Shown here one piece after another: positions 10,184 through 20,731 of a DNA stretch of 64,000 nt. Each line of letters opens with the position of its first letter. The stretch's first letter is position 1. Origin of the DNA: Sporofaciens musculi (GTDB lineage: Bacteria > Bacillota > Clostridia > Lachnospirales > Lachnospiraceae); the NCBI RefSeq assembly GCF_009830285.1, contig NZ_WUQX01000001.1, positions 186,001 through 250,000 on the forward strand, given 5' to 3'. The notes under the pieces are model-generated. The model did not search any database. It was given only the letters and a program-made list of their open reading frames with translations, and was not told the origin of the DNA. The position numbers and the translations under genes were made by a program.

Positions 10184-11677
10184 TTAGCCCTGTTGCTGCT
10201 TTAAGAGTTCCTGTTGGCCCAGATAGATCAGGAGTTGCCATTTGCCGGGCATATTCCCAGCGCCTTCCAGCAGTTCCACTTTATTCAGCGGTTCCCTGCC
10301 GCCGGATTTCTCATGAGGACGCAGGAAGTTATAGTAAGCGACCCAGAGAGAAACGCTGTGTATTGCACCGCCATCCGTACCGTAACCGCAGGTGACACGA
10401 TAAGATTCCCTGAATGTACGGTTCAAGCGTTCGATCACCTGTTTGAATGGCCGGAATTTTTTGGATACTTCGTCGTCATTGGTAAGGCCGATCACCTGCG
10501 TGATGAATACGTCCCAGCCTTTTTCAATCTTGAACTGCTGGGCGGCAAGCGGATACGCGCTGTATCCGTCAGCAATGAATTTCAGGGTTCTGTCAGGGAA
10601 TTCCTTAAATTTATCAAATGCCATGCGCATGGTAAGAATACAGGGGCCGACATCTCTTGAAGTTGAGACCTGATAGCCGAGGATGGAGCGAGTTACTTTG
10701 TCCATGATGAGCCAGACATATGCTTTTATACCTTTGATTTTGATGTAGGTTTCATCAGCAGCAAGTTCGTTGGAAGGATTGTAGTCATAGGAATCTACAA
10801 AGGGACGGATGATGACAGCGGCTGTTTTGGCATAATTGTTGACCATGGTATGTGAAATGTCAATACCATGGATTTCTTTAAGGGCCTGTACGGTCTGCCG
10901 GAGAGAGAGTTTTAAGTTTACCCGGTAGGTAAGGCACAGCCCCATGATATAGGCGTTGTTTTTCTTATATCTGAAGGAGGTTGCCCACTTTGGGAGCTGG
11001 TTTAGTTCCATATCAAAAAAGTTTACAGAAAACTCGCGGTAAAGATAACGTAGTTTATATTTCCAGTATTCGGATTGCGGAAGCCCTTTAGGAAGCTTTG
11101 TGAGATTCCGCCGGTAGTAAGGACAGCTGTCGTTGACACACTTATGGATACGGAAATGTTTCCGGTCTTTGACAGGCTTTAGGGCATGCCCGCAATAAGG
11201 GCACTGTAGTTTGAACGGGGATGTTACTTTTTCACCGTTGACAAAGGTTTGCCCGCAGATCTTGCACTTAAACTGTCCGCGGCCGCCAGAGTTGTCATAG
11301 ATATAGTCATGAGGGGCGCCGCAGAGAGGGCAGGCGGTATCAGTCGGAACGTTACGGGGTTTGCCTTTCTGGGGTTTGACAGGTTTTACGGCTTTGCCAT
11401 AGCGGAGGAGGTAGTATCCGTTCCAGAGTTGCCAGTCCTGTTTGATGAATGGTTTGATGACAGGAAGTTTATCCGTGAGGAACTTTTGGTATTTAGGGCT
11501 GTGGAGTTCATCGTGAGCCCACTGCTTAAGAGGAATGTATCTGCAAATAAAAAGAATGAGCCAGCAAATTTGCTGATATTGTTCTTGAATGATTTTAAGT
11601 AAATATAGTATAATGTTATCCATAAAGCAATGATTTACCTTTCGTATTTTGTTGAGTGTGGTGCTTACATTATACAC
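10184..11677 (-). CDS. DDE transposase with N-terminal zinc ribbons (IS6/IS240-like catalytic domain)
   Basis: A 497-residue transposase filling the IS. The N-terminal third has several CxxC pairs (CPLCGAPH, FKCKICGQTF, CPYCGHALKP, CVNDSCPYY), i.e. zinc-ribbon DNA-binding modules, followed by an HTH-like segment (LSLRQTVQALKEIHGIDISHTMVNNY). The RNase H-fold domain shows the DDE residues: D in AADETYIKIKG, D in FIADGYSAYP, E in IERLNRTFRE, with the usual YNFLRPH ending. This resembles the IS6/IS240 type of DDE domain, but I cannot assign an ISfinder family. The frame appears intact, so the IS may still be active. Transcription is opposite to the host ICE operon. Confidence 0.9.
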   Translation of the reverse strand: MYNVSTTLNKIRKVNHCFMDNIILYLLKIIQEQYQQICWLILFICRYIPLKQWAHDELHSPKYQKFLTDKLPVIKPFIKQDWQLWNGYYLLRYGKAVKPVKPQKGKPRNVPTDTACPLCGAPHDYIYDNSGGRGQFKCKICGQTFVNGEKVTSPFKLQCPYCGHALKPVKDRKHFRIHKCVNDSCPYYRRNLTKLPKGLPQSEYWKYKLRYLYREFSVNFFDMELNQLPKWATSFRYKKNNAYIMGLCLTYRVNLKLSLRQTVQALKEIHGIDISHTMVNNYAKTAAVIIRPFVDSYDYNPSNELAADETYIKIKGIKAYVWLIMDKVTRSILGYQVSTSRDVGPCILTMRMAFDKFKEFPDRTLKFIADGYSAYPLAAQQFKIEKGWDVFITQVIGLTNDDEVSKKFRPFKQVIERLNRTFRESYRVTCGYGTDGGAIHSVSLWVAYYNFLRPHEKSGGREPLNKVELLEGAGNMPGKWQLLIYLGQQELLKQQQG

Positions 11678-11778
11678 GAAAATAGGGGATCATTGCTTTT
11701 TTAGTTGTAAAAAGCTAAAAATTCCCTGAAAACATGAGGTTTTTAAGAAAAATAGGATTGTAATACTTTACAATACCG

Positions 11779-14700
11779 ACAGACCAGTGGGAGGCATCGG
11801 ATGAATATTTATCCGGCAATGTCCGGGAGAAACTTACGGTCGCAAAGCAGTTTGCAGAAAATCATCCGGAATATGGGATCAATGTGCAGGCATTGGAGCG
11901 TGTGCAGCCGAAAGACCTGGAAGCGTCGGAGATTGAGGTGCGGCTTGGGGCAACCTGGGTAGATCCGGTTTATATCACGGAGTTCATGGGGGAGCTGTTC
12001 CATACGCCAAGCCATTTATTAGAAAACCAGATTGACGTAAAGTATGCGAAAGTCAACGGCCAGTGGAACATTTCCGGGAAAAGTGCGGATTCCCGTGGAA
12101 ATTCCCTTGTCACAGCCACTTACGGGACACAGCGGGCAAGCGGCTACCGCCTGTTAGAAGATGCGCTGAACCTCAAGGACACAAAAATCTTTGATACGGT
12201 TGTGGAGGACGGCAAGGAAAAACGTGTCCTGAACAAAAAAGAAACCATGATCGCACAGCAGAAGCAGGAAATGATAAAGGAAGCCTTCAAGGAGTGGATT
12301 TTCCGGGACATTGACCGGAGGGAGGATTTGTGCAGGAAATACAACGATTTATTTAACAGCGTCCGTCCCCGTGAATACGACGGGAGCCATATCCAGTTCG
12401 CAGGCATGACACCAGAGATCACGCTGATGCCCCACCAGAAAAATGCGGTGGCGCATATTTTATATGGAAACAATACGTTGCTTGCGCATTGTGTAGGGGC
12501 TGGCAAGACATTCCAGATGATTGCCGCCGGGATGGAGAGCCGGAGGCTTGGGCTGGCACAGAAGAACCTTTATGTCGTGCCGAACCATCTGACCGAACAA
12601 TGGGGCAGCGATTTTCTGCGCCTGTATCCGGGTGCAAATGTCCTGGTTGCCACGAAAAAGGATTTTGAGCCTGCAAACCGAAAGAAGTTCTGTTCCCGTA
12701 TCGCAACAGGTGATTACGATGCCATCATTATCGGGCATAGCCAGTTTGAGCGCATCCCCCTTTCCAGGGAACGGCAGATTGCTGCCATCGAACGGCAGAT
12801 GAACGACATCACGGCGGCGATTGCAGAGCTGGCAGAGGAAGAAGGCACACGCTACAACATTAAGCAGATGGAAAAGACGAGGAAAACACTGGAAACAAGG
12901 CTTGCGAAGCTGAATGACCAGAGCCGGAAGGATGATGTGGTGACATTCGAACAGTTAGGCGTGGACAGGCTGTTCGTAGACGAGAGTCACAACTATAAAA
13001 ATATGTTTTTATACACAAAGATGCGCAATGTTGCCGGGATTTCACAGACGGACGCACAGAAAAGCTCCGATATGTTCATGAAGTGCCAGTATCTGGACGA
13101 GATTACTGGAGGGAAGGGCGTCACTTTTGCAACCGGGACTCCTGTGTCGAATAGCATGGTAGAGCTATATACCATTATGCGTTACTTGCAGTATGACACC
13201 ATACAGAGGATGGGTCTGGGGCATTTTGATTCCTGGGCGGCGGCTTTTGGCGAAACGGTGACAAGTATAGAATTAAGTCCTGAAGGCACAGGATACCGGG
13301 CGAAGACAAGGTTTGCCCGTTTTTTTAACCTCCCGGAGCTGATCGCATTATTTAAGGAGAGCGCCGATATTCAGACAGCGGATATGCTTGATCTTCCGGT
13401 TCCCGAAGCGGAATATATCAACGAAGTGCTGAAACCAAGTGAAGAACAGCAGGATTTGGTTAGTTCTTTTGCGGAACGGGCAGAGGTCGTCCGTGCCGGG
13501 AATGTAGACCCGTCACGAGATAATATGTTGAAAATCACTAACGACGGGAGGAAATGCGCCCTGGATCAGCGGCTTATCAATGACATGCTGCCGGATGCGG
13601 AGGAAAGCAAGGTCAACCGCTGCGTGAATAATGCTTTTAATATTTGGGAAAAGACTTCGGCAGACAAAGGCACACAATTAATTTTTTGCGACCTGTCTAC
13701 GCCAAAAAACGACGGCACGTTCAACGTTTATGACGATGTGCGGGAAAAGCTGGTGGCGAAAGGGATCCCCAGGGAGGAAGTGGCGTTTATCCATGAGGCC
13801 GGGACAGAAACGAAAAAAGCGGAATTATTTTCAAAGGTACGCTCCGGGCAGGTGCGTATCCTGCTTGGCTCTACGCCGAAGTTAGGAGCCGGGACAAATA
13901 TACAGGACAGGCTTGTTGCCCTACACCACCTGGATGCGCCTTGGAAACCGGCCGATTTAGAGCAACAAGAGGGCCGTATTCTTAGGCAGGGGAACCAAAA
14001 TGATAAGGTTCAGATCTACCGGTATGTTACCGAAAATACATTCGATGCCTACATGTGGCAGATCCTAGAGAACAAGCAGAAGTTCATCAGCCAGATCATG
14101 ACCAGCAAATCCCCGGTACGTGCCTGTGAGGACGTGGACGATACGGCGTTAAGCTATGCGGAGATCAAAGCCCTTGCTACGGGTAATCCCTACATCAAAG
14201 AGAAGATGGATCTCGACATCCAGGTGAGCAAACTGAAACTTTTAAAGGCAAACCATACCAGCCAGAAATACCGTCTGGAAACGGAGATTGCAAGGAATTA
14301 CCCGGTAAAGATTACTGCATTAAAAGAGCGGATTGCAGGCTTAAAAGCAGATGCAGAGGACGTGAAGCCAATCCTTGAGAAAGAAAAGGAAAAAGACGAT
14401 TTCTCCATCGTTATCGGCGGAAAAACCTACACAGATCGGAAGGAAGCAGGGACAGCACTGATAGCAGCCTGCGCCGGGCTGAAAGCAGTGGATGCGGCCG
14501 GGCAGGTCGGAGAGTTCTGTGGGTTTAGGCTGTATTCTGACTTTGACAGTTTCAACCAGGTTTACAAGCTGACCATTAAGCGGCAGTGCAGCTACCAGAT
14601 TGAAGTTGGGAAAGATCCGTTAGGGAACCTGCAGCGCATTAGCAATGCACTCTCCGGGATTGGGAAGAAGCTGACGGAATCCGAATTGAATTTGGAAACT

Positions 14701-15045
14701 GTACAACAGCAGCTTGCCACGGCAAAGGAAGAAGTGGAGAAGCCTTTTGCAAAAGAGGAAGAATTAACGGAGAAGATGGAACGGCTGTCGGAATTAAATG
14801 CTTTGCTGAACATGGATGATAAAGGGCCATCGGAAGCGTTGGGTATGGAGGAAGATGTGCAGGGAGTGGCAGATTGTCCGAAGAAAGCGGTCAACTATGC
14901 AGGTCGGGTGTCGGATGCTTCACGGATTGCAGATGGGTCAAGGAAGCCTTCGGTGCTTGGAAAGCTGAAAGAGGCAAAGGAAAGGATTGCCGGGAATCAT
15001 AGGGACAGTCAGAAGCTGGAAAAGAAAAAGGAACAGGAATTATAA
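11779..15045 (+). pseudogene. Giant methylase/SNF2 helicase polyprotein, 3' fragment
   Basis: Continuation of the giant gene after the IS, in the same frame. It starts at the right copy of the target duplication ([14 protein letters not shown]); the first internal ATG is 11,884. It contains the SNF2-type helicase: [15 protein letters not shown] with Walker [12 protein letters not shown], the DEAH-like box VDESHNYKN, motif [15 protein letters not shown], and the C-terminal helicase motifs GAGTNIQDR and [13 protein letters not shown] coiled-coil tail follows. No promoter or good RBS is visible ahead of 11,884, so expression after the insertion would need read-through or an IS-borne promoter. 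If made, the fragment would be an ATPase without the methylase half. Confidence 0.9.
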
Positions 15046-15053
15046 GTAGAGAA

Positions 15054-15088
15054 GCCATACCACAGTGAATGATGGGATGGCATTTTTT
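15054..15088 (+). terminator. Terminator after the giant gene
   Basis: GCCATACC pairs with GGGATGGC around a short loop, followed by a run of T. It lies 9 nt after the stop at 15,045. The region 15,089-15,258 shows no further gene. Confidence 0.6.
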
Positions 15089-15258
15089 ATGCGGGTAGCC
15101 GGGAATAATACAGAGTTTTTCCGGCTGTCTGTTTTTTGCAGATAAGTAGAGTGCCTGACAGTGCGCACTTTGCAGGATAGGCATAGCCTGTCCATGAAAG
15201 CAGAAAAATAAGCTGGATATGCCAGGAACCTGTTTTTTATATTTTTTGGGACAGTCCT

Positions 15259-17769
15259 ATGGCATATGACGAAAAAGAATGGAGGGAATTTATAAGAATG
15301 GCCGGAAAACGGGAAGAGCAGTTGAAAGAGATTACGGAACGGCTGGAACAGGGCGTAAAGGATTTATTTACATCGGAAAAATATACGGAATATCTGAGAA
15401 CCATGTCGCAGTTCCATAATTACAGTTTTAACAACACGCTTTTGATTGCGATGCAGAAGCCAGCGGCAACCTTGGTTGCGGGCCTGGCTACCTGGAACAA
15501 GAAATTCAACCGCCGGGTAAAGCGTGGGGAGAAGGGGATCAAGATCATTGCCCCTGCGCCGATCAGGGAAAAAGAAGAAGTAGAGAAATTTGACCCGGAA
15601 ACAAATGAGCCGGTGCTGCGCCCAGACGGACAGCCGGAGACAGAGGAAGTGGAGCATTTCATCCCACGGTTCCGTGTGGCAACGGTATTTGACATTACGC
15701 AAACGCAAGGTGATCCACTCCCAGAGCTGGACACGCCGGAGTTGATGGGGAGTGTGGAGAACTTTGAGATTTTTATGGAAGCAATCCGGATGGTGTCCTC
15801 GGCTCCTATGCGTTTTGCAGAGATTGAAGGAGATTCCAAAGGGTATTATAGCAATGCCAATAAAGAAATCGTAATCCGGGATGGCATGAGCGAGAAGCAG
15901 ACCATGAAAACAGCTGTCCATGAAGTGACACATGCCATGTGCCATGACCGGGATCTGATGGAGGAGCTTGGGGAAAAGAAAAACAAGATGACCATAGAAA
16001 CGGAGGCCGAAAGCGTAGCCTTCACAGTCTGCAGTTTCTTCGGTTTCGATACGTCAGACTACTCATTCCCATATTTGGCGGGATGGGCCAGCAGCATGGA
16101 GATGAAGGAACTGCGCAGCTCTATGGATTTTATCCGGAAAACGGCAGGCACATTTATTGACGGCATGGTGGAGAACATCCAGATGCTGCAGAAAGAAAAA
16201 GCGGCAGAACGGGAACTGGCAGAAGATGATTTCGTATTCCAGTTTGCCCCGCTTGGGGAAGATACAAAAAAGTTCTACCTTGTAGATAATGTCGGGCGGG
16301 TAGATTTTCTAAGGCTGTTACATGACTTTGCTGACCAGAATGGGGGAAGTGGAAACCCGGAGCAGTTCTTAAAAGCCCATGGGGTACACCTGGATTTGTG
16401 GCGGGATTCGGAAGATGTGGAGAAAAACCAAGGGATGCCGGAATTTTATGATGTCCTGTATATGGATGCAGATCATATTGTGGATGCAGCAGAATTTTCT
16501 ATTTTAATACAGGTGGAAATGATGATCAGCCGTGCGGAGTACGGGCATACCGCTTTGGGGAAGGAGGCGCATAATCTGGCTGTCCTGTATGCCTATAAGC
16601 TGGACAATCCAAGGGACACAAGGGAGCTGGTGAATAAACTTGCGGAGGCTGTGGAAAATCCAGAAGCGCATAATCTTCAGGAAATCATGGAGGACGCACA
16701 GGCAGAGATTGACTTCCTGCCCGACAACCAGACCGGACTTATGCAGATGCATGAATTTGGTTACCGCAATGATTCCATCCTGCCGCTTACAATAGAAAGG
16801 GCTGTTGCGCTGCACAATGCGGGGCTGCATATTTACAGCCTGCAGAAAGATGGGAGTTCAATTTTGATGAATACAGAAGATGATATTAGGGAAACCGGAG
16901 AAGATGGCATGTTCGGCATTGACGCAAGGGCATGGGAAAGTTACCAGGTGATGGAGTCTGTGCGTGAGGAACATGCAGGGCAGGAGCATTTGGACGAAGA
17001 TATGCTTTTCAGCGACAGCCAAGACCGCTATGCCATCTACCAGATCAGGGATGACGGCAAAGGCAGGGAATACCTGTTTATGGGTACGGAATATCTGAAA
17101 GGGCAAGGGTTTTCGGTAGAATATGAAGATTACCGGATGGTTTACAGTGATGTGCTTAGGGAAAATGAAACGCTGGATTCCCTGTATGAAAAATTCAATA
17201 TAGGGCATCCGTTGGATTTTACAGGGCATTCCCTTTCCGTCAGCGATGTAGTGGCCATAAAGAGGGATGGGGAGGTTACGGCACACTATGTGGATTCCTT
17301 TGGGTATACAGAGCTGCCGGAGTTCTTTTCACAGAGGGAGAAGACCATAGAGCAGGAAAAAGAAGCAGAGCCACAGGAAAGCAGCCTGCAGGAGCCGCAA
17401 AGAGACGATACAGAAAAGCAATATCAAGAAATAGAGATTTTTGAAGTCCCGGCATTATTTTCTAATGGAAGGATACCGGAAAAAGAAGTGCCATCTGAGC
17501 TTTACCGCTATGACCTGCGTGGTTCTGATTATGATCCGGGCATTCCGGTCACTGTGGAATATTATGTGGGAGTCAACCATGCCGGCACAATCCTCTCTTC
17601 GCTCTGTCTGCCTATCCCGGAAAGAGAGTATTTGTATCTTGGGGAAGAACTTAACTTTACTGGCGGGATGGCGACAATCGAACAGCTAAAGCAATCAGCA
17701 ATAGCGCTCAATGAAAGCCTGGATACAAAAGAAAAAAACAAAAGCAGGAACAACGGATACAGAATTTGA
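15259..17769 (+). CDS. ArdC-like antirestriction/zinc metallopeptidase protein with YodL and DUF4316-like domains
   Basis: An 836-residue polyvalent protein. Residues about 15-150 are ArdC-like (FHNYSFNNTLLIAMQKP, VKRGEKGIKIIAP), a domain known to bind single-stranded DNA and protect incoming plasmids from restriction. It is followed by an HEVTH zinc-protease motif near residue 220, with the glutamate-bearing MTIETEAESVAF after it. The C-terminal half has DUF4316-like segments and a YodL domain (YAIYQIRDDGKGREYLF to VDSFGYTELPEFF). Probable role: protection or processing of transferred DNA in the recipient. Start 15,259 has a weak RBS; ATG 15,298 is preceded by GGAGGG and is an alternative that loses only 13 residues. 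The stop overlaps the next start (TTGA). Confidence 0.8.
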   Translation: MAYDEKEWREFIRMAGKREEQLKEITERLEQGVKDLFTSEKYTEYLRTMSQFHNYSFNNTLLIAMQKPAATLVAGLATWNKKFNRRVKRGEKGIKIIAPAPIREKEEVEKFDPETNEPVLRPDGQPETEEVEHFIPRFRVATVFDITQTQGDPLPELDTPELMGSVENFEIFMEAIRMVSSAPMRFAEIEGDSKGYYSNANKEIVIRDGMSEKQTMKTAVHEVTHAMCHDRDLMEELGEKKNKMTIETEAESVAFTVCSFFGFDTSDYSFPYLAGWASSMEMKELRSSMDFIRKTAGTFIDGMVENIQMLQKEKAAERELAEDDFVFQFAPLGEDTKKFYLVDNVGRVDFLRLLHDFADQNGGSGNPEQFLKAHGVHLDLWRDSEDVEKNQGMPEFYDVLYMDADHIVDAAEFSILIQVEMMISRAEYGHTALGKEAHNLAVLYAYKLDNPRDTRELVNKLAEAVENPEAHNLQEIMEDAQAEIDFLPDNQTGLMQMHEFGYRNDSILPLTIERAVALHNAGLHIYSLQKDGSSILMNTEDDIRETGEDGMFGIDARAWESYQVMESVREEHAGQEHLDEDMLFSDSQDRYAIYQIRDDGKGREYLFMGTEYLKGQGFSVEYEDYRMVYSDVLRENETLDSLYEKFNIGHPLDFTGHSLSVSDVVAIKRDGEVTAHYVDSFGYTELPEFFSQREKTIEQEKEAEPQESSLQEPQRDDTEKQYQEIEIFEVPALFSNGRIPEKEVPSELYRYDLRGSDYDPGIPVTVEYYVGVNHAGTILSSLCLPIPEREYLYLGEELNFTGGMATIEQLKQSAIALNESLDTKEKNKSRNNGYRI

Positions 17770-20504
17770 TAATTCATTCCAATGAGGAACTTTTATATAC
17801 AGGTACAGATGATTGTTACGCTCTTTTTCAGATCAATGAAGATACGAAAGGCCGGGATTATTTACTTTTAAGTATGGAAGCGATCAAAAAAGACGGCTTA
17901 GAGGTGGATGGTGCGGATTATTCCCTGATTTATGGCGGCAGGCTCAAGCTATCAGATGATTTGGAAAGCGTCCGTACAGAAATAACATTTTCTCTCCCGG
18001 AAGGCTATACAGGGCATTACCCGACTACCGGTGATGTGATGGTTATGAACCGTAAAGGTAAAGTGACGGCTTATTTTTTGGATACTTATGGCCCTGTGGA
18101 ACTGCCTAGTTTTATTGAACAGAGGAAACATGTACTGGAGGAAGAAGCAAAACGGCGGATTCCGGAGGAAGAAATGTATCCGCCACTTTATACGCACACC
18201 ATTGCTTACGCAAAGGAACATGGAAGGATAGAGGATTACCGGGAATCAAGAAAGCTGAACCTGGACTGTAAAAAAGCAGTTGAGGACGCAATCCGGGAGA
18301 ACTTTGATGGGATGCATCTGGCGCATGACGCCGCTAAGGGAGTCCTGGAGGAATATGGTGCAGAACGTGTGGTATTCATCCTTGCCAACACGGTACAGCA
18401 TTTGGAGTATGACGGAAGGTTCTCCTTCGGGAATAAAGCGTGGGCAAAGGGTTATGAGATACCGGAAAACGTAAACCGGGGGATGGATATGAACGATGAT
18501 TATGTGGTAAGTAGCCACCCGGCTGTGCTGGACGGGTTTATCGGGCTTGCGAGGGATGAGATACAGGAACAGGAGTTAGGGAAGGAAGAACGTGTGCAGA
18601 TTAATGAGGAAACAAAAGGGTTTATTGTAAATGGGCATTTTGGCACATGGGATACAGTAGAAGCAAAAGAGATCAACGGCGAGCTATTTTACCGGATGGA
18701 ACATGAGGAATACGGGGATTCTGTGGCCTCTATTATTGTCAATCAGCAAGGGGAACTGGTGGCGGAGGATCTGGAGCATGGGTTTGACCAGGGGGCAATG
18801 GAAGCCATTGGCGAGTATTTTTCGGAAAAGGGGATAGAAATGGAGCCAGAGCCGCCGTTCATTGCACAATACTATGTCATACAGAACGACAATGGAGGCA
18901 AAGCAGAAAGGGAATATCAGTATTTTGCAGATATAGATGCGGCGGTTGCTGCCTACCATCAGATCCCGAACCATATGGATAAGCGGCTTGGCATGGAGAG
19001 CAGCGAACAGCCGCCCTCCCGGATGTCATTGATTGAATGTAAAAATGGATTGGAAACACTTACGGACATAGAAAAATATTCCTTAAGCGGAAAATGGGTG
19101 TGTGAGGAAACAATGGAAGCGTCAAAGAAAGCAAAAGCGTATCTTGATAACTATGATACTGAAATTGCATACCAGACCGGAAAAGGGTATTTTTCCATCC
19201 AGACTGTTTCTGACGGCTACGACTATACGATTTACGGTAAGGATTTCCGGGAGATTGACGGAGGCGTGTATGACAATCCGGATATTTCCATCGGTGAAGC
19301 GATGGAAGCAATCCTTTCTGATGAAGGCATCCCTATGACAGCATGTAAAGTTATGGACTATGAAGAACTGCAGGAGAAAGCTGAAACAGCGGCACAGGAA
19401 GATCTGCAGAAGGCGCAGGCGAAACTGCCGCTTATTTCTGATATGACAGAGCCGGAGCCTGCCTTAAACGGCCAAAGCCGGGCAGGGATAGAGGAAACCG
19501 TACTCTGCTATGCCCAGGCGCAGATTGATGAGATGGGGCTGTCGGAGGAAGTGGAGCTGCTTGGCGCAAGGGTATATGGGAGCCGTTCCAGGGAAGGGCT
19601 GTACCATGAAGGCTCGGATATAGATGTGGTGGTGTCTTACAGCGGCGATTTGAAGGAGGATGCTTTCTTCAATGCGTTACATGAGGGGGATTTTAAGATA
19701 GCGGGAATCCCGATTGACATCAATCCAATCTCTACGGAAAAGACGGGGACGTTGGAAGAATATTTAAAGAGTGCGGAAGAATATCTGGACGAAAAACAGA
19801 GCCATATGGAGATTTCTGAAAATAACGGACAGACAGAGCAGGAGACAGCCATTACGTTTTATGTGGCGGAATGTACGGAGTTTCCCGTATTGGGTGAATA
19901 CCATGAGCGGCTGGAAACACTGCAGGAAGCGATGGAACTGTATGAAAAAATTCCGGCAGAGAGGATGAATGGCATTAAGGGGATTGGCTTCCGCTTGGAG
20001 GATGGCAGCATCTATGACGGGAATTTTGACTTAATGGTGATGGGGGAAATGCAGACGGAATTTATCAATGAGATCCCCCAATACCGGGACAGCCCGTTAG
20101 TACAGAAGGCGATTGCGGATATGGAGGCAATCCTTTTGGAACGGAGGACGGAGCAGGAAGTATCGGGATCAGCAGAGAAAGAAGAACCGCAACAGCCAAT
20201 GCCAAAGTTAAAAAAGGAAGAAAAAGCTGTGCAGACAGCGGAAAACAGGAACCCAGACACAGTGGCACAGGAATCCGGCAGAGATACGGCGGGAGTGGAA
20301 AAGCAATCTGCAGAACCGAAGAAAGCGTCTGAAAACGCCCCCAAAACAGACAGGAGCATATCCGGCGTTAGTAAAAAGCAGTCCGTCCTAAATGCCCTCC
20401 GGGAACGGCAGGCAAGGATGAAAGCGCAGGAGAAAGAAAAGCCGGGGCAGGAAAGACAGGGGCAGAAAGCACAGTCAAAGAAGAAAGGAGAACCGGAATT
20501 ATGA
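17766..20504 (+). CDS. Polyvalent ICE protein: YodL + DUF3849 + nucleotidyltransferase + low-complexity tail
   Basis: A 912-residue protein starting at TTG, overlapping the previous stop by 4 nt. Domains seen: YodL-like (YALFQINEDTKGRDYLL to LDTYGPVELPSFI, residues about 15-120); DUF3849-like (YPPLYTHTIAYAKEHGRIEDYRES, about 135-250); two further repeat-type modules; then a small nucleotidyltransferase fold near residues 590-660 (ARVYGSRSREG with GSDIDVVVSY), carrying the GS and DxD motifs of MNT/KNT-type enzymes; and a Lys/Glu/Gln-rich tail. Such multi-domain proteins are typical of conjugative elements and are thought to be delivered to or act in the recipient. The nucleotidyltransferase looks catalytically complete; its target is unknown. 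Confidence 0.7.
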   Translation: MIIHSNEELLYTGTDDCYALFQINEDTKGRDYLLLSMEAIKKDGLEVDGADYSLIYGGRLKLSDDLESVRTEITFSLPEGYTGHYPTTGDVMVMNRKGKVTAYFLDTYGPVELPSFIEQRKHVLEEEAKRRIPEEEMYPPLYTHTIAYAKEHGRIEDYRESRKLNLDCKKAVEDAIRENFDGMHLAHDAAKGVLEEYGAERVVFILANTVQHLEYDGRFSFGNKAWAKGYEIPENVNRGMDMNDDYVVSSHPAVLDGFIGLARDEIQEQELGKEERVQINEETKGFIVNGHFGTWDTVEAKEINGELFYRMEHEEYGDSVASIIVNQQGELVAEDLEHGFDQGAMEAIGEYFSEKGIEMEPEPPFIAQYYVIQNDNGGKAEREYQYFADIDAAVAAYHQIPNHMDKRLGMESSEQPPSRMSLIECKNGLETLTDIEKYSLSGKWVCEETMEASKKAKAYLDNYDTEIAYQTGKGYFSIQTVSDGYDYTIYGKDFREIDGGVYDNPDISIGEAMEAILSDEGIPMTACKVMDYEELQEKAETAAQEDLQKAQAKLPLISDMTEPEPALNGQSRAGIEETVLCYAQAQIDEMGLSEEVELLGARVYGSRSREGLYHEGSDIDVVVSYSGDLKEDAFFNALHEGDFKIAGIPIDINPISTEKTGTLEEYLKSAEEYLDEKQSHMEISENNGQTEQETAITFYVAECTEFPVLGEYHERLETLQEAMELYEKIPAERMNGIKGIGFRLEDGSIYDGNFDLMVMGEMQTEFINEIPQYRDSPLVQKAIADMEAILLERRTEQEVSGSAEKEEPQQPMPKLKKEEKAVQTAENRNPDTVAQESGRDTAGVEKQSAEPKKASENAPKTDRSISGVSKKQSVLNALRERQARMKAQEKEKPGQERQGQKAQSKKKGEPEL

Positions 20505-20731
20505 TGGTGAGGTTTGAGGAAAATGAATATTTCCTGATAGCAATGTTTCAGAAGGAAAGCAGGCAGGCAACCATAGAGGAAATACATAACGTAATCCCCT
20601 ACATCGGCAGGGATGAAGAAATGCTCGCACTTATTAACAGCACATTGGAAAAGCTGTGGTTCCTTACGGATGAGGCATTTTTAAATCTGGATTTGGAACC
20701 ATACAAAGAGGAGCCGGTGGAGGAGGAATGA
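20501..20731 (+). CDS. Transposon-transfer assisting protein (TTRAP-like)
   Basis: A 76-residue protein starting at ATG 20,501, overlapping the previous stop by 4 nt. It matches the pattern of the TTRAP family as I recall it: a short N-terminal strand, ATIEEIHNVIPYIG.DEEMLALINSTLEKL, and an LTDEAF.NLDL ending. These small proteins sit among YodL/ArdC genes in Tn1549-like elements; the name reflects association with transfer, not a known mechanism. Its stop overlaps the next start by 4 nt. Confidence 0.65.
   Translation: MMVRFEENEYFLIAMFQKESRQATIEEIHNVIPYIGRDEEMLALINSTLEKLWFLTDEAFLNLDLEPYKEEPVEEE

Larger units (their letters stand above)
9898..11778. mobile_element. Insertion sequence, 1,881 bp, inserted in the giant ICE gene
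   Basis: Terminal inverted repeats: left CGGTAGTGTAAAGTA (9,898-9,912) and right, read on the minus strand, CGGTATTGTAAAGTA (11,778-11,764), 14 of 15 identical. Directly flanking is a 6-bp target duplication ACAGAC (9,892-9,897 and 11,779-11,784). Removing the IS plus one duplicate joins the two halves of the giant gene in frame with no lost residue, which confirms the ends. The IS holds one DDE transposase on the minus strand and a long hairpin beyond its 3' end. Confidence 0.93.

Noticed and set aside
10214-11602. Plus-strand frames across the IS
   Set aside because: They are antisense to the transposase gene, which has clear DDE and zinc-ribbon motifs.
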